Positions 1 through 9,237 of a DNA stretch of 64,000 nucleotides are shown here, one piece after another. The notes beneath the pieces were generated by a model that saw only the letters and a list, made by a program, of their open reading frames with translations, ran no database searches and was not told where the DNA came from. Both the position numbers and the translations under genes were made by a program. Origin of the DNA: Leisingera sp. SS27 (GTDB lineage Bacteria > Pseudomonadota > Alphaproteobacteria > Rhodobacterales > Rhodobacteraceae); NCBI RefSeq assembly GCF_028368855.1, contig NZ_JAQNCY010000005.1, forward strand, positions 62,001 to 126,000, in the 5' to 3' direction. Within the stretch, counting starts at the first letter, position 1, and the number at the start of each line of letters is the position of its first letter.

Positions 1-1361
1 CGCGCCTCCAGCCCCTGCAGCAGAACCGGCTGGGCGGGCAGATCAGTGATGTAGTCGATGCTTTTGGCGCGGGCGTCCTCGCCCAGGTACTGATTGAGGT
101 TGCCGAGCATGGACAGAAGGTCGAATTCTTCCTCTTCTTCCTTGACCAGTTCGGCATCCAGCCGCGAGGCGTTGGAGATGTCGCTCACCAGCCGGTCGAG
201 ACGGCGCACGTCGTGTTCAATCACCTCCAGCAGCTTTTGCCGCTGGTCGTCCCGTTTGACCATGCGCAGGGTGCCAACCGCGGATTGCAGGCTGGCGAGC
301 GGGTTCTTGATCTCATGCGCCACATCCGCGGCGAACTGCTCGTTGCTGTCGATGCGGGAGTAGAGCGCCTTGACCATGCCGCGCAGGGCCCGGCTGAGGC
401 GGCCGATCTCATCGGGGCGGGCGGAGAGGTCCGGGATCCGGATCCGGCCCGGGTTGGATTTACGGCTGCCACGGTCGCGGCCCAGTTCAGCCGCCTCCGC
501 CAGGTCAGCCAGCGGATTGGCGATGGTCGAGGCCAGCACCAGGCTGAGACCGACAGAGACCAGGAGCGCCACGATGAACATCTGCAGCACCCGCTCCTGT
601 TCGCTGCGCACCAGCGCGTCCACTTCGCCGGTGGGCGACGCCAGGGCGATCACACCTACGGCGGTGCCGTTGTGCATGATCGGGGTCGCGGCGGAGATCA
701 CCCGGCTGCCGCTGGTGTCCACCACTGTTTCAACGCCGGTGCCGCCGTTCATCGCCCGGTCCACCAGCCCGCCAAGACGGTCCTCCAACGAGGGGCCGGA
801 GACAGGCGCCTGCTGCTCAGCCCCGCCGGCCAGCCCCCAAAGCCTGGAAAGCGCATCGCTGATCAGGGTGCGGCGTTCACCGCTGTCGTTCAGGACGTTC
901 AGCGCATCGCTCCGGTTGACACCCTTGATGCTGGAAATGAGGTTTCCGGTGGTGTCGAAGACAAAGGCCTCCACCCCGCCGCGCAGGCTGAGGCCTGCCA
1001 GCGTGTCTTCCACCTGGATGCCGTCACCGGCGGCAAAACTGACAGCGCCGGCGGCAGGCATCTCTGCCTCGAACACGTCGGCGGCCAGCATCGCCTCGGA
1101 CACCAGGGCGCCGGCGCGCTGCTGCACCAGGCTGTGACGCGTGGAGTTCAGGTACAGGATACCCGCAACCATGATGGTCAGCGCGATCAGGTTGAAGGTG
1201 ATGATCCTGCGGGTCAGCGGCGAACCCTTAAGCGGCAGGAAGCCGCGGCGGGCACGCTTGACCTGCATCTCCCGCGTGACCGACTGGTCCGGGGTGACCC
1301 AGTCCTCGCCCAAGACCACATCGCCATCCTGTTGGCGTTGCATAACACTGGTATCGCGCAT
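1..1361 (-). CDS. chvG: Sensor histidine kinase ChvG (partial, C-terminus off the window)
   Basis: Membrane histidine kinase partner of ChvI, which lies immediately upstream on the same strand. A cytoplasmic N-terminus precedes TM1 (about residues 53-71), then a periplasmic stimulus-sensing domain, TM2 (about 257-278), a HAMP segment and the H-box AADVAHEIKNPLASL with the phospho-accepting His at about residue 349. The ATPase domain continues past base 1. The ATG at 1361 follows AGGGGAG; an in-frame GTG at 1370 lies too close to that Shine-Dalgarno sequence. In related alphaproteobacteria ChvG responds to acid or cell-envelope stress, and hprK and PTS genes normally follow, so those are expected outside the window. 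Family assignment is firm from the H-box, architecture and the chvI-pckA context. Confidence 0.93.
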   Translation of the reverse strand, partial: MRDTSVMQRQQDGDVVLGEDWVTPDQSVTREMQVKRARRGFLPLKGSPLTRRIITFNLIALTIMVAGILYLNSTRHSLVQQRAGALVSEAMLAADVFEAEMPAAGAVSFAAGDGIQVEDTLAGLSLRGGVEAFVFDTTGNLISSIKGVNRSDALNVLNDSGERRTLISDALSRLWGLAGGAEQQAPVSGPSLEDRLGGLVDRAMNGGTGVETVVDTSGSRVISAATPIMHNGTAVGVIALASPTGEVDALVRSEQERVLQMFIVALLVSVGLSLVLASTIANPLADLAEAAELGRDRGSRKSNPGRIRIPDLSARPDEIGRLSRALRGMVKALYSRIDSNEQFAADVAHEIKNPLASLQSAVGTLRMVKRDDQRQKLLEVIEHDVRRLDRLVSDISNASRLDAELVKEEEEEFDLLSMLGNLNQYLGEDARAKSIDYITDLPAQPVLLQGLEA

Positions 1362-1413
1362 CCGCGCCACTCCCCTGGCCCCGGGGGCACAAGGCCCCGC
1401 TTGGATAGGCCGC

Positions 1414-2118
1414 TTACTCTTCGTTGTACCGGTAACCGATGCCATAGAGGGTTTCGATTGCCGCGAAATCCGAATCCGCGCTGCGCATCTTCTTGCGCAG
1501 GCGCTTGATGTGGCTGTCGATGGTGCGGTCGTCCACATAGACCTGATCATCATAGGCGACATCCATCAGCTGGTCGCGGCTTTTGACAAAGCCGGGCCGC
1601 TGGGCCAGCGCCTGCAGCAGCAGGAATTCGGTCACCGTCAGCGACACGTCCTTGCCCTTCCAGCTGACCGCGTGGCGCAGCGGATCCATCCGCAGGTTGC
1701 CGCGTTCCATCACCTTGGCCTCAGGCGACGCGGTGCCCTCGGCGTCGCTGCTGATGGCCTCCTGCCGGCGCAACAGCGCCCGGATGCGTTCCACCAGCAG
1801 GCGCTGCGAAAACGGTTTTTTGACGTAGTCGTCGGCGCCCATGCGCAGGCCCAGCACCTCGTCGATCTCATCATCCTTGGAGGTGAGGAAGATCACCGGC
1901 ATCTGGGATTTCTGGCGCAGCCGCTGCAGCAGGTCCATGCCATCCATGCGCGGCATCTTGATGTCCAGCACCGCCATATCCGGCAGTTTCTTGTTGAAGG
2001 CATCCAATGCGGCCTGCCCGTCATTATATGTTTCGACCTCGAAGCCCTCGGCCTCGAGCGTCATGGAAACGGATGTCAGGATGTTCCTGTCATCGTCAAC
2101 CAAAGCAATCTTCGACAT
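1414..2118 (-). CDS. chvI: Response regulator ChvI (OmpR family)
   Basis: DNA-binding response regulator of 234 residues, the usual size. The receiver domain has acidic residues D8-D10, phospho-acceptor D52 in [11 protein letters not shown]79 and K101 in VKKPFS. An OmpR-type winged helix fills about residues 140-232, with a typical [15 protein letters not shown] recognition region. It is transcribed ahead of chvG with a 52-nt gap and divergently from pckA, the arrangement found in many Rhodobacteraceae and rhizobia, where ChvI influences envelope and carbon metabolism genes. Phosphorylation by ChvG is inferred from the pairing. Confidence 0.96.
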   Translation of the reverse strand: MSKIALVDDDRNILTSVSMTLEAEGFEVETYNDGQAALDAFNKKLPDMAVLDIKMPRMDGMDLLQRLRQKSQMPVIFLTSKDDEIDEVLGLRMGADDYVKKPFSQRLLVERIRALLRRQEAISSDAEGTASPEAKVMERGNLRMDPLRHAVSWKGKDVSLTVTEFLLLQALAQRPGFVKSRDQLMDVAYDDQVYVDDRTIDSHIKRLRKKMRSADSDFAAIETLYGIGYRYNEE

Positions 2119-2460
2119 CGGAATTGCCCCTAATCTGCTCTGTTATGTTTTGTTTTTACCATGTTCATCGCCGTTCTGGTGCGCCGAATCAATCCCATTT
2201 GAAGAATCGGGGCCATCTTTGGACACAATTGGGGCAAAAATACCTTAGCGTTCGCTGAACAGACGGGCACTTGCCGCGGCGCAGAACAATGGTTGCGCTA
2301 AACATCGCCTTGATGGCGCTAACTGGTTGAAACCGGCCTGTTCACCGCCCGAAACGCCATGTTAAGACCGCGCCACCGGCAGCGATGCCGTTTCTATTGC
2401 CCCACTGGCGCAGCCGCGCAGCCTGCGTGCCGCCCGCGCCGCCACAGGAGAAAAAACGCA
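2119..2460. promoter_or_regulatory. Divergent chvI/pckA intergenic region with GCGCTAA repeats
   Basis: This 342-nt spacer holds no convincing gene. It is AT-richer near 2140-2245 and contains three related elements: TTAGCGTTCGCTGAA at 2245-2259 (imperfect inverted repeat) and two direct GCGCTAA copies at 2295-2301 and 2316-2322, spaced 21 bp, about two helical turns. The second sits inside TGGCGCTAAC. These resemble the TTAGCGCTAA-like operators I recall for LacI-family carbon regulators (CceR/PckR) controlling pckA in alphaproteobacteria. That link is from memory and is inference. Confidence 0.4.
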
Positions 2461-4058
2461 TGACATCTGGACGGGTTAACCCGCAATTCCGCCTCGAGGA
2501 TCAGGGCATCGAGGGTCTGGGCAATGTCTATTACAACTTCATGGAGCCGGCGCTGATCGAAGCCGCGCTGAAGCGCGGCGAAGGCACGCTGGGCAATGGC
2601 GGCGCCTTCCTGGTCACCACCGGCAAATTCACCGGCCGGTCGCCCAAGGATAAACATGTCGTGAAATCCGACAGCGTGCGCGACACCATCTGGTGGGACA
2701 ACAACGCGGCGATGAGCGCCGAGGGTTTTGATGCGCTCTATGCCGACATGCTGGAGCACATGAAGGGCAAGGACTACTACGTCCAGGATCTGGTCGGCGG
2801 TGCCGACCCGGCGCATGCGATCAACGTCCGCATGGTAACTGAGCTGGCCTGGCACAACCTGTTCATCCGCACCATGCTGCGCCGTCCCGACCGCGAAGAC
2901 CTGGATGATTTCATCGCCGACTTCACCGTCATCAACTGCCCGAGCTTCCAGGCCGACCCCAAGAAGCACGACTGCCGCAGCGAGACCATCATCGCGATGA
3001 ACTTCGACCGCAAGATGATCCTGATCGGCGGCACCGAATATGCAGGCGAAAACAAGAAATCGGTATTCACCCTGCTGAACTACCTGCTGCCGGAAAAAGG
3101 CATCATGCCGATGCATTGCTCCGCCAACCACGCCAAGGGCAACCCGGTCGATACCGCCGTGTTCTTTGGCCTCTCGGGCACCGGCAAGACCACCCTCTCT
3201 GCTGACCCGGACCGGGTTCTGATCGGCGATGACGAGCACGGCTGGGCCGACAACGGCACCTTCAACTTTGAAGGCGGCTGCTATGCCAAGACCATCAACC
3301 TGAATGCCGAGGCAGAGCCGGAAATCTACGCCACCACCTCCAAGTTCGGCACCGTGATCGAGAACATGGTGTTCGATCCGGAAACCAAGGAACTGGATTT
3401 CAACGACGACAGCCTGACCGCCAACATGCGCTGCGCCTATCCGCTGCATTACATCTCCAATGCATCGGCCAGCGCCCGCGGCGGCCACCCGAAGAACATC
3501 ATCATGCTGACCTGCGATGCCTTCGGCGTGCTGCCTCCGATCGCGCGGCTGACCCCGGCGCAGGCGATGTACCACTTCCTGTCCGGGTTCACCTCCAAGG
3601 TGGCAGGGACCGAGCGCGGCGTGACCGAGCCGGAACCGACCTTCTCCACCTGCTTTGGCGCGCCCTTCATGCCGCGCCGCCCGGAGGTTTACGGCAACCT
3701 CCTGCGCGAGAAAATCGCCCAGCACGGCGCGACCTGCTGGCTGGTGAACACCGGCTGGACCGGCGGCGCCTATGGCACCGGCTCGCGCATGCCGATCAAG
3801 GCAACCCGCGCGCTGCTGACAGCGGCGCTGGACGGCTCGCTGGCGGATGCGGAATTCCGCAAGGACGTGAACTTCGGCTTTGACGTGCCGGTCAACGTGC
3901 CGGGCGTGCCGGAACTGCTGCTGGATCCGCGCCGCACCTGGGACGACAAGGACGCCTATGACACCCAGGCGGCCAAGCTGGTGCAGATGTTCTCTGACAA
4001 CTTCGAGCAGTACCTGCCGTTCATCGACGAGGACGTGAAAGCCGCCGCCATCGGCTGA
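2461..4058 (+). CDS. pckA: Phosphoenolpyruvate carboxykinase (ATP)
   Basis: Cytosolic enzyme converting oxaloacetate plus ATP to phosphoenolpyruvate, CO2 and ADP, the entry into gluconeogenesis. It has 532 residues, typical for the ATP-dependent family. The kinase P-loop [11 protein letters not shown] is at about residues 236-246, with the metal-site stretch [14 protein letters not shown] just after it; [11 protein letters not shown] and [10 protein letters not shown] are family signatures. The start is ATG 2461, preceded by AGGAG at 2446-2450; an upstream in-frame ATG at 2385 lacks a ribosome binding site and would add a non-homologous leader. A terminator follows directly. Control by carbon regulators acting on the shared spacer is likely. 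Confidence 0.98.
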
Positions 4059-4080
4059 CGCTTTCCGCTTTCGAAACAGA

Positions 4081-4107
4081 AAACCCGGCCAATGGCCGGG
4101 TTTTTTT
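4081..4107 (+). terminator. Rho-independent terminator of pckA
   Basis: AACCCGGCC-AAT-GGCCGGGTT is a nine-base-pair stem followed by a run of seven T, starting 22 nt after the pckA stop codon. It also separates pckA from the converging dgt gene. Confidence 0.93.
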
Positions 4108-4127
4108 GTTTGGGGTGCTGATACCGG

Positions 4128-5489
4128 TCAGACAGTCAGGCTTCCAGTCACCATGTCCCGCACCTTGACCGCGTAGCGGTCCGTCATGCCAGAGACGAAA
4201 TCCGCCAGCGAATGCATGGCGGTATAGGCATCCTCCACTCCGCGCAGGTCGAGGTCCACTGCGCGGATCAGCTGCGCCCAGTGAGAATGCTGCTTGGCCA
4301 GCACTGCCTGATCCCAGCCGCAGGCGGCAAGATCGGTGTAAAGCTCATGAAAGTGGCCGAGGATGCAGTGCAGCACCTGGCGGCCCGCAACCTCCAGTTC
4401 TGTCTTGCGGCGCGCGGCAAAGATGCGTTCCACCGACAGGCGCTGCAGTTCGGCAAAGGCGTCCGCCTTGGATGAAGCGCCGATCAGGTCGCCGTCGAAC
4501 TCGCCGCTCATGATGGCGTCGTAATTGTCGAGGAATGCCTGCACCGCGGCGCTGGTGGCGGCACCGATGGAGAGCGCGCGCAGCAGGGCGACACGCTCAC
4601 CCAGCGGCATCGCGGCGTCTTCCTCGCGGTTGCGCTTGCCGGTGATGTCTTCCAGCACCGCAGCCACATCGGCGCGGTCCAGATCGCCCACTGCACCTGC
4701 GTCCTCGATATCCATGATCCGGTAGCAGATGTCATCGGCGGCCTCGACCAGGAAGGCGAGCGGGTGGCGGCGGTACCAGCCTGCGCTTTCGCGGATCATG
4801 CCGGTGGCGCTGCAGATTTCATCGAGCAGCGCCGTGTCGGAAGCAAAGACGCCGAATTTCTTGAGGCCTGCATATGGCGCCGGGCCGTCGCCGCAAACGG
4901 CATCGCGCACCTGGCGAGTGCAGGGGTATTTCAGGAAGGCACCCAGCGTCGCATAGCTGAGCCGCATGCCGCCCTCGCGCCGGGCCATTTCCAGCCGCCC
5001 GGCGATGCGCAAACCTTGCGCGTTGCCCTCGAAATGCGCGAACTCGGCCTGGCGGTCTGCCGGGATCCGGGCGGCCAGCCCTGCGCCTGCCTTGAACTGC
5101 GCGGCGAACCAGCCGCCGATGCTGTCCTCGCCGGAATGGCCAAATGGCGGGTTGCCGATGTCGTGGAGCAGGCAAGCGGATTGCACATGGCCGGCAATGC
5201 GCAAGACCTGATCCGGGTTGATGCGTCCTTCCTTCAGCAAAGCCTGGCCGACACTAGAGCCCAGCGAGCGCCCGACGCTGCAAGTCTCCATGCTGTGGAT
5301 CATCCGGTGATGCACATGGTCGTGGCTGTAGAGCGGATGCACCTGGGTTTTCTGTGCCAGCCGCCGGAACGGCTCAGAGAACAGGATGCGGTCATAGTCC
5401 TGCAAATAGGCCTCGCGCCCCGGGGCCTCGGGATACTCCGGCCGGCACAGCCGCCCCGGGTTCAGCAGCCTGTTCCACTCCATCGCCAT
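4128..5489 (-). CDS. Deoxyguanosinetriphosphate triphosphohydrolase-like protein (HD domain)
   Basis: Predicted dNTP triphosphohydrolase of 453 residues that would cleave dNTPs to deoxynucleoside and triphosphate. The metal-binding HD-superfamily residues are visible: H61-R62 in HVHHRMIHSMET and H109-D110 in LLHDIGNPPFGHSGE, with the family stretch RLAQKTQVHPL at about 43-53. The length and motifs match the shorter dGTPase-like proteins common in alphaproteobacteria rather than Escherichia coli Dgt (about 505 residues), so true substrate preference is uncertain. It stands alone on the minus strand and converges on pckA. Confidence 0.93.
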   Translation of the reverse strand: MAMEWNRLLNPGRLCRPEYPEAPGREAYLQDYDRILFSEPFRRLAQKTQVHPLYSHDHVHHRMIHSMETCSVGRSLGSSVGQALLKEGRINPDQVLRIAGHVQSACLLHDIGNPPFGHSGEDSIGGWFAAQFKAGAGLAARIPADRQAEFAHFEGNAQGLRIAGRLEMARREGGMRLSYATLGAFLKYPCTRQVRDAVCGDGPAPYAGLKKFGVFASDTALLDEICSATGMIRESAGWYRRHPLAFLVEAADDICYRIMDIEDAGAVGDLDRADVAAVLEDITGKRNREEDAAMPLGERVALLRALSIGAATSAAVQAFLDNYDAIMSGEFDGDLIGASSKADAFAELQRLSVERIFAARRKTELEVAGRQVLHCILGHFHELYTDLAACGWDQAVLAKQHSHWAQLIRAVDLDLRGVEDAYTAMHSLADFVSGMTDRYAVKVRDMVTGSLTV

Positions 5490-5552
5490 GTGCCTGCTCC
5501 TTTGCCTGTCTGAAGGCGGTTAAACGGGAGGCGGCAGGGAATTGCAAACGCT

Positions 5553-6467
5553 TCAGTGCGGTTTGATCCCCGCAGGCTCCAGCTTGTGCTCCGGCTCCAC
5601 GTGAATCACCACTTGCGCCTCCGGCAAGGCGTCCCGGAGGGCAATCTCGATCAGGTCGCAGATGCCATGCGAGGCCCGCACCGTCATGGCTCCATCCACC
5701 ACCAAATGAAACTCGATAAACAGCGCGCGGCCTGCCCGGCGGGTCTTGAGGCCATGCACCTGCAGCGCGCCTGCCGCCATGCGTTGGATTACCGCCTCGA
5801 TTTTCCGGCGCTCCTCTTCCGGTGCGGCGGTGTCCATCAGTCCGTTCACGGATGCGGCGATCACCAGCCAGCCTTCGCGCAGGATGTTGACGCCGACCAG
5901 CAGCGCCAAGAGCGGGTCAAGCACCGCCCAGCCGGTGGCAAGCGCCAGCACCAGCCCGGCCAGCACACCGGCAGAGGTCCAGACGTCGCTCATCAGGTGG
6001 CGTCCGCCGGCCGACAGCGCCGGTGATTTCAACCGCCCGCCTGCGCGCAGCAGCACCCGCGCCCAGGCCAGGTTCACCAGCATCGCCAAACCGTTGACCA
6101 CCATGCCGGCAGCCCCCCAGCCAGGATCGCCTGCGCGGGCCAGCGCGCTGAAAGCCTCATGCAGGATCACCAGGGCCGCAATCACGATCAGGATGCCCTC
6201 GATCACGGCTGAGAAGTATTCGGCCTTGTGGTGGCCGTAGGGGTGGCCTGCGTCCGGAGGCCGCTGGGCATAGCGCACCGCAAACCAGGCCATCACCGCG
6301 CCGCCGATGTTCACCAGCGATTCCAGCGCATCCGACAGAAGCGCCACGGAGCCGGTCATTTGCCAGGCGGCCACCTTCAGCGCCATCACTGCCAAAGCGA
6401 TAAGGATGGAGCCGGTTGCCAGCTGTTCTGCACTGAGCCGTTGCTGCATGCTGCCCTGCCCGCCCAT
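5553..6467 (-). CDS. Cation diffusion facilitator family metal transporter
   Basis: Inner-membrane divalent cation/proton antiporter of 304 residues with six predicted membrane helices and a C-terminal cytoplasmic domain. Family marks include SDALESLVN in TM2, the charged loop HPYGHHKAEYFSAVIEG, and HLMSDVWTSAG in TM5, where H and D are expected metal ligands. The start ATG overlaps the TAA of the upstream TauE-like gene (TAATG), so the two are translationally coupled. The metal (Zn, Fe, Mn or Co) cannot be decided from sequence. Confidence 0.93.
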   Translation of the reverse strand: MGGQGSMQQRLSAEQLATGSILIALAVMALKVAAWQMTGSVALLSDALESLVNIGGAVMAWFAVRYAQRPPDAGHPYGHHKAEYFSAVIEGILIVIAALVILHEAFSALARAGDPGWGAAGMVVNGLAMLVNLAWARVLLRAGGRLKSPALSAGGRHLMSDVWTSAGVLAGLVLALATGWAVLDPLLALLVGVNILREGWLVIAASVNGLMDTAAPEEERRKIEAVIQRMAAGALQVHGLKTRRAGRALFIEFHLVVDGAMTVRASHGICDLIEIALRDALPEAQVVIHVEPEHKLEPAGIKPH

Positions 6468-7234
6468 TACATCAGAACGCCGCGGCGCAGCAGGTTCAAA
6501 CCGGCGATCAGCAGAACCACCAGAGTTGCGCGGCGGAACAGCACCTGATCGATCCGGTCATGCAACTGCCCGCCGATCCACATGCCCGCCACCGCCGGCA
6601 CGATCAGCGCCAGCGAAAAGGGCGCGGTCTCAGCCCGGATTACGCCGGACCCGATGTGCGCCACCAGCAGCGCCACCGCGCCAAGGCCGTAGATCACCCC
6701 CTGCACCCGGATCTGTTCGGTTTTCTCAGTGTTCAGAGCGGTCAGGTAAGCCACGGTTGGCGGTCCCCAGACACCGGACACACCGCCGATCAAGCCCGCA
6801 ATGCCCCCCACCATCGCCTCGCTGCGGCGGGAGGGATTGGCGTTGGTGAATGTCTTGCCCATCAGCTGGATGCAGGCAAAGACAGTGACCGGCAGGCCAA
6901 TCACCAGCAGCAGCGCCTGCTGCGGAAGCAGCCGCACCATCTGGGCGCTGAGCAGCAGGCAGACCAGGCCGATCAGCAGAAACACGTGGAACTTGCGGAT
7001 CGATGCCATGGCCGCCGCAGGCCCCTGCCGCAGGGCTTGCATGCCGTTTGTCACCAAGGTGGGCAGAACCAGCCCGGCCAGCGCCAAGTCCGGCGCCAGA
7101 AACATGCTGAGGCCGGAAATGAAGATCATCGGCATGGCAAAGCCCACCAGGCCTTTGACGGTGCCCGCCAGCAGCGCGATGCCAAAGGCCGCTGCCAGCT
7201 CTGCCGGGGAAAGAAGCGAAAACAATGCGGTCAT
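6467..7234 (-). CDS. TauE/SafE family sulfite/organosulfonate-type permease
   Basis: Polytopic membrane protein of 255 residues with about eight hydrophobic segments. The paired family signatures are seen: GTVKGLVGFAMPMI near the N-terminus and GGIAGLIGGVSGVWGPPTVAYL at mid-protein. The family moves sulfite, sulfoacetate or related anions across the inner membrane, but many members have unknown cargo. It is the first gene of a two-gene unit with the CDF transporter (one-base overlap). Confidence 0.88.
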   Translation of the reverse strand: MTALFSLLSPAELAAAFGIALLAGTVKGLVGFAMPMIFISGLSMFLAPDLALAGLVLPTLVTNGMQALRQGPAAAMASIRKFHVFLLIGLVCLLLSAQMVRLLPQQALLLVIGLPVTVFACIQLMGKTFTNANPSRRSEAMVGGIAGLIGGVSGVWGPPTVAYLTALNTEKTEQIRVQGVIYGLGAVALLVAHIGSGVIRAETAPFSLALIVPAVAGMWIGGQLHDRIDQVLFRRATLVVLLIAGLNLLRRGVLM

Positions 7235-7379
7235 CCTTCCGCTCTACCACATCCGCAGCGTGCTGCACGGGCAAAATCAACACGCAAGATTTGATCCAAA
7301 CGACGCACCCGTGAGTATTTTTGTTGCGCTGCACCTGCAAAATGATTTACCACCGGGCGACCGAAGAAGGATCTGATTC

Positions 7380-9065
7380 ATGGCCCACGACGGACAGGAC
7401 TTGCATATGAAACCGACTCTCATTCCCGACCTGCTGGCGCTGACCGGCGCCGCGCTGGAACCGCTGGACCAGCTGCTTGAGGCCGCGCGCGCCTCTGTCA
7501 AGGATATGGTGAGCAGCGACGGCCGTGTGTCCGGAAAGCTGATCGAGGAAAACCAGGTGGCAGCGCATGGTCTGTCCTGGCTTGCCACTTACGTTTACTC
7601 GCTGCGCCAGATGCAGAAATGGGCTGAAAAGCTGCAGGCTGAGGGCAAGTTCGGCGAGATGGAGCAGCTGCTGCACCAGATCGGTTTTGGCGAATACCTG
7701 TGGCAGGTCTACGGCGGCATCCAGATGAACCAGGGCGAGATCATCCGCCTGCAGGATCTGGGCCTTTCTCAGGATGCCCAGCGTGCGCTGATGGTGCCTG
7801 CGGTGATGACGCTCTGCGAGCAGGGCAACAGCCAGACCGCCCGCTCCCGTCTGGTGGAGCTGATGGAGGAACAGGCCGGTTCCACCATGTTCGGCGCCTC
7901 CGGCCTGGAGGAAGAGCTGGAAATGATCCGCGACCAGTTCCGCCGCTATGCGGTGGAGAAGGTCGAGCCGAATGCCCATGACTGGCACCTGAAGGATGAG
8001 CTGATCCCGATGGAAGTCATAGAGGAACTGGCGGAGATGGGCGTCTTCGGGCTGACCATCCCGGAGGAATACGGCGGGTTCGGCCTGTCCAAGGCCTCCA
8101 TGGTGGTGGTCTCCGAAGAACTGTCGCGCGGCTATATCGGCGTCGGCTCGCTGGGCACCCGCTCTGAGATTGCGGCGGAGCTGATCCTCTGCGGCGGCAC
8201 CGAGGAGCAGAAAGCCAACTGGCTGCCGAAACTGGCCAGCGCCGAGATCCTGCCCACTGCAGTTTTCACCGAGCCAAACACCGGCTCCGACCTCGGCTCC
8301 CTGCGGACCCGCGCGGTCAAGGACGAGAACGGCGATTACAAGATCACTGGCAACAAGACCTGGATCACCCACGCCGCCCGCACTCATGTGATGACCTTGC
8401 TGGCGCGTACCGATCCGAACACCACCGACCACCGCGGGCTGTCGATGTTCCTGGCGGAAAAGACCCCGGGCACCGACGAGGCCCCCTTCCCCACCCCTGG
8501 TATGACCGGCGGTGAGATCGAGGTGCTGGGCTACCGTGGCATGAAGGAATACGAGCTGGGCTTCGACAATTTCCACGTGAAGCAGGAAAACCTGCTGGGC
8601 GGCGCGGAGAACAAGGGCTTCAAGCAGCTGATGGAGACCTTTGAATCGGCCCGCATCCAGACCGCGGCCCGCGCCATCGGTGTGGCCCAATCGGCGCTGG
8701 ACATCGCCATGCAATACGCGCAGGAGCGCAAGCAATTCGGCAAATCGCTGATCAACTTCCCGCGCGTTTCCGGCAAGCTGGCGATGATGGCGGTGGAGAT
8801 CATGATCGCCCGGCAGCTGACGTATTTCTCGGCCTGGGAAAAAGACCACGGCCACCGCTGCGATCTCGAGGCCGGCATGGCCAAGCTCTTGGGCGCACGG
8901 GTTGCCTGGGCGGCGGCCGACAATGGCTTGCAGATCCACGGCGGCAACGGTTTTGCGATGGAATACAAGATCTCCCGCGTGCTGTGCGATGCCCGCATTC
9001 TGAACATTTTCGAGGGCGCCGCCGAGATCCAGGCCCAGGTCATCGCCCGCCGCCTGCTGGGCTGA
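7380..9065 (+). CDS. mcd: (2S)-methylsuccinyl-CoA dehydrogenase
   Basis: FAD-dependent acyl-CoA dehydrogenase of 561 residues. The roughly 150-residue N-terminal extension before the acyl-CoA dehydrogenase core is characteristic of Mcd, which oxidises methylsuccinyl-CoA to mesaconyl-CoA in the ethylmalonyl-CoA pathway used by Rhodobacteraceae to grow on C2 units. The core shows TEPNTGSD, WITHAARTHVM, the ERKQFGK motif and the catalytic Glu E545 in NIFEGAAEIQ. AAGGA precedes ATG 7380; a second in-frame ATG at 7408 is possible. A strong terminator follows. Assignment rests on length and overall similarity to Mcd; an ordinary acyl-CoA dehydrogenase would be about 380 residues. Confidence 0.92.
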   Translation: MAHDGQDLHMKPTLIPDLLALTGAALEPLDQLLEAARASVKDMVSSDGRVSGKLIEENQVAAHGLSWLATYVYSLRQMQKWAEKLQAEGKFGEMEQLLHQIGFGEYLWQVYGGIQMNQGEIIRLQDLGLSQDAQRALMVPAVMTLCEQGNSQTARSRLVELMEEQAGSTMFGASGLEEELEMIRDQFRRYAVEKVEPNAHDWHLKDELIPMEVIEELAEMGVFGLTIPEEYGGFGLSKASMVVVSEELSRGYIGVGSLGTRSEIAAELILCGGTEEQKANWLPKLASAEILPTAVFTEPNTGSDLGSLRTRAVKDENGDYKITGNKTWITHAARTHVMTLLARTDPNTTDHRGLSMFLAEKTPGTDEAPFPTPGMTGGEIEVLGYRGMKEYELGFDNFHVKQENLLGGAENKGFKQLMETFESARIQTAARAIGVAQSALDIAMQYAQERKQFGKSLINFPRVSGKLAMMAVEIMIARQLTYFSAWEKDHGHRCDLEAGMAKLLGARVAWAAADNGLQIHGGNGFAMEYKISRVLCDARILNIFEGAAEIQAQVIARRLLG

Positions 9066-9105
9066 CCGCTGACAGAGACCACCGCAGGGGAGCAATCCCT
9101 TCCTT

Positions 9106-9131
9106 GCCCGGCGTTCGCGCCGGGCATTTTT
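9106..9131 (+). terminator. Rho-independent terminator of mcd
   Basis: A perfect eight-base-pair stem (9106-9113 with 9118-9125) is closed by a stable TTCG tetraloop and followed by ATTTTT. It lies 40 nt after the mcd stop. Confidence 0.92.
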
Positions 9132-9237
9132 GTCCGGATCCTCGTTTTCTGCGTCCGGTCCGCAACCTTTGCGCAAAATAAATCTGTTTCCGATTCAGGT
9201 TATTCGCAGCCGGGCAAAACCCGTTTAACAAGGGTGT

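Noticed and set aside
2394-3725. 443-codon open frame antisense to pckA
   Set aside because: It is a compositional shadow of the high-GC pckA sequence on the other strand; the translation is rich in low-complexity H/G/A/R and has no family likeness, while pckA is certain.
7347-9176. 609-codon open frame antisense to mcd
   Set aside because: Shadow of a strongly conserved acyl-CoA dehydrogenase; no Shine-Dalgarno sequence and no recognisable domain.
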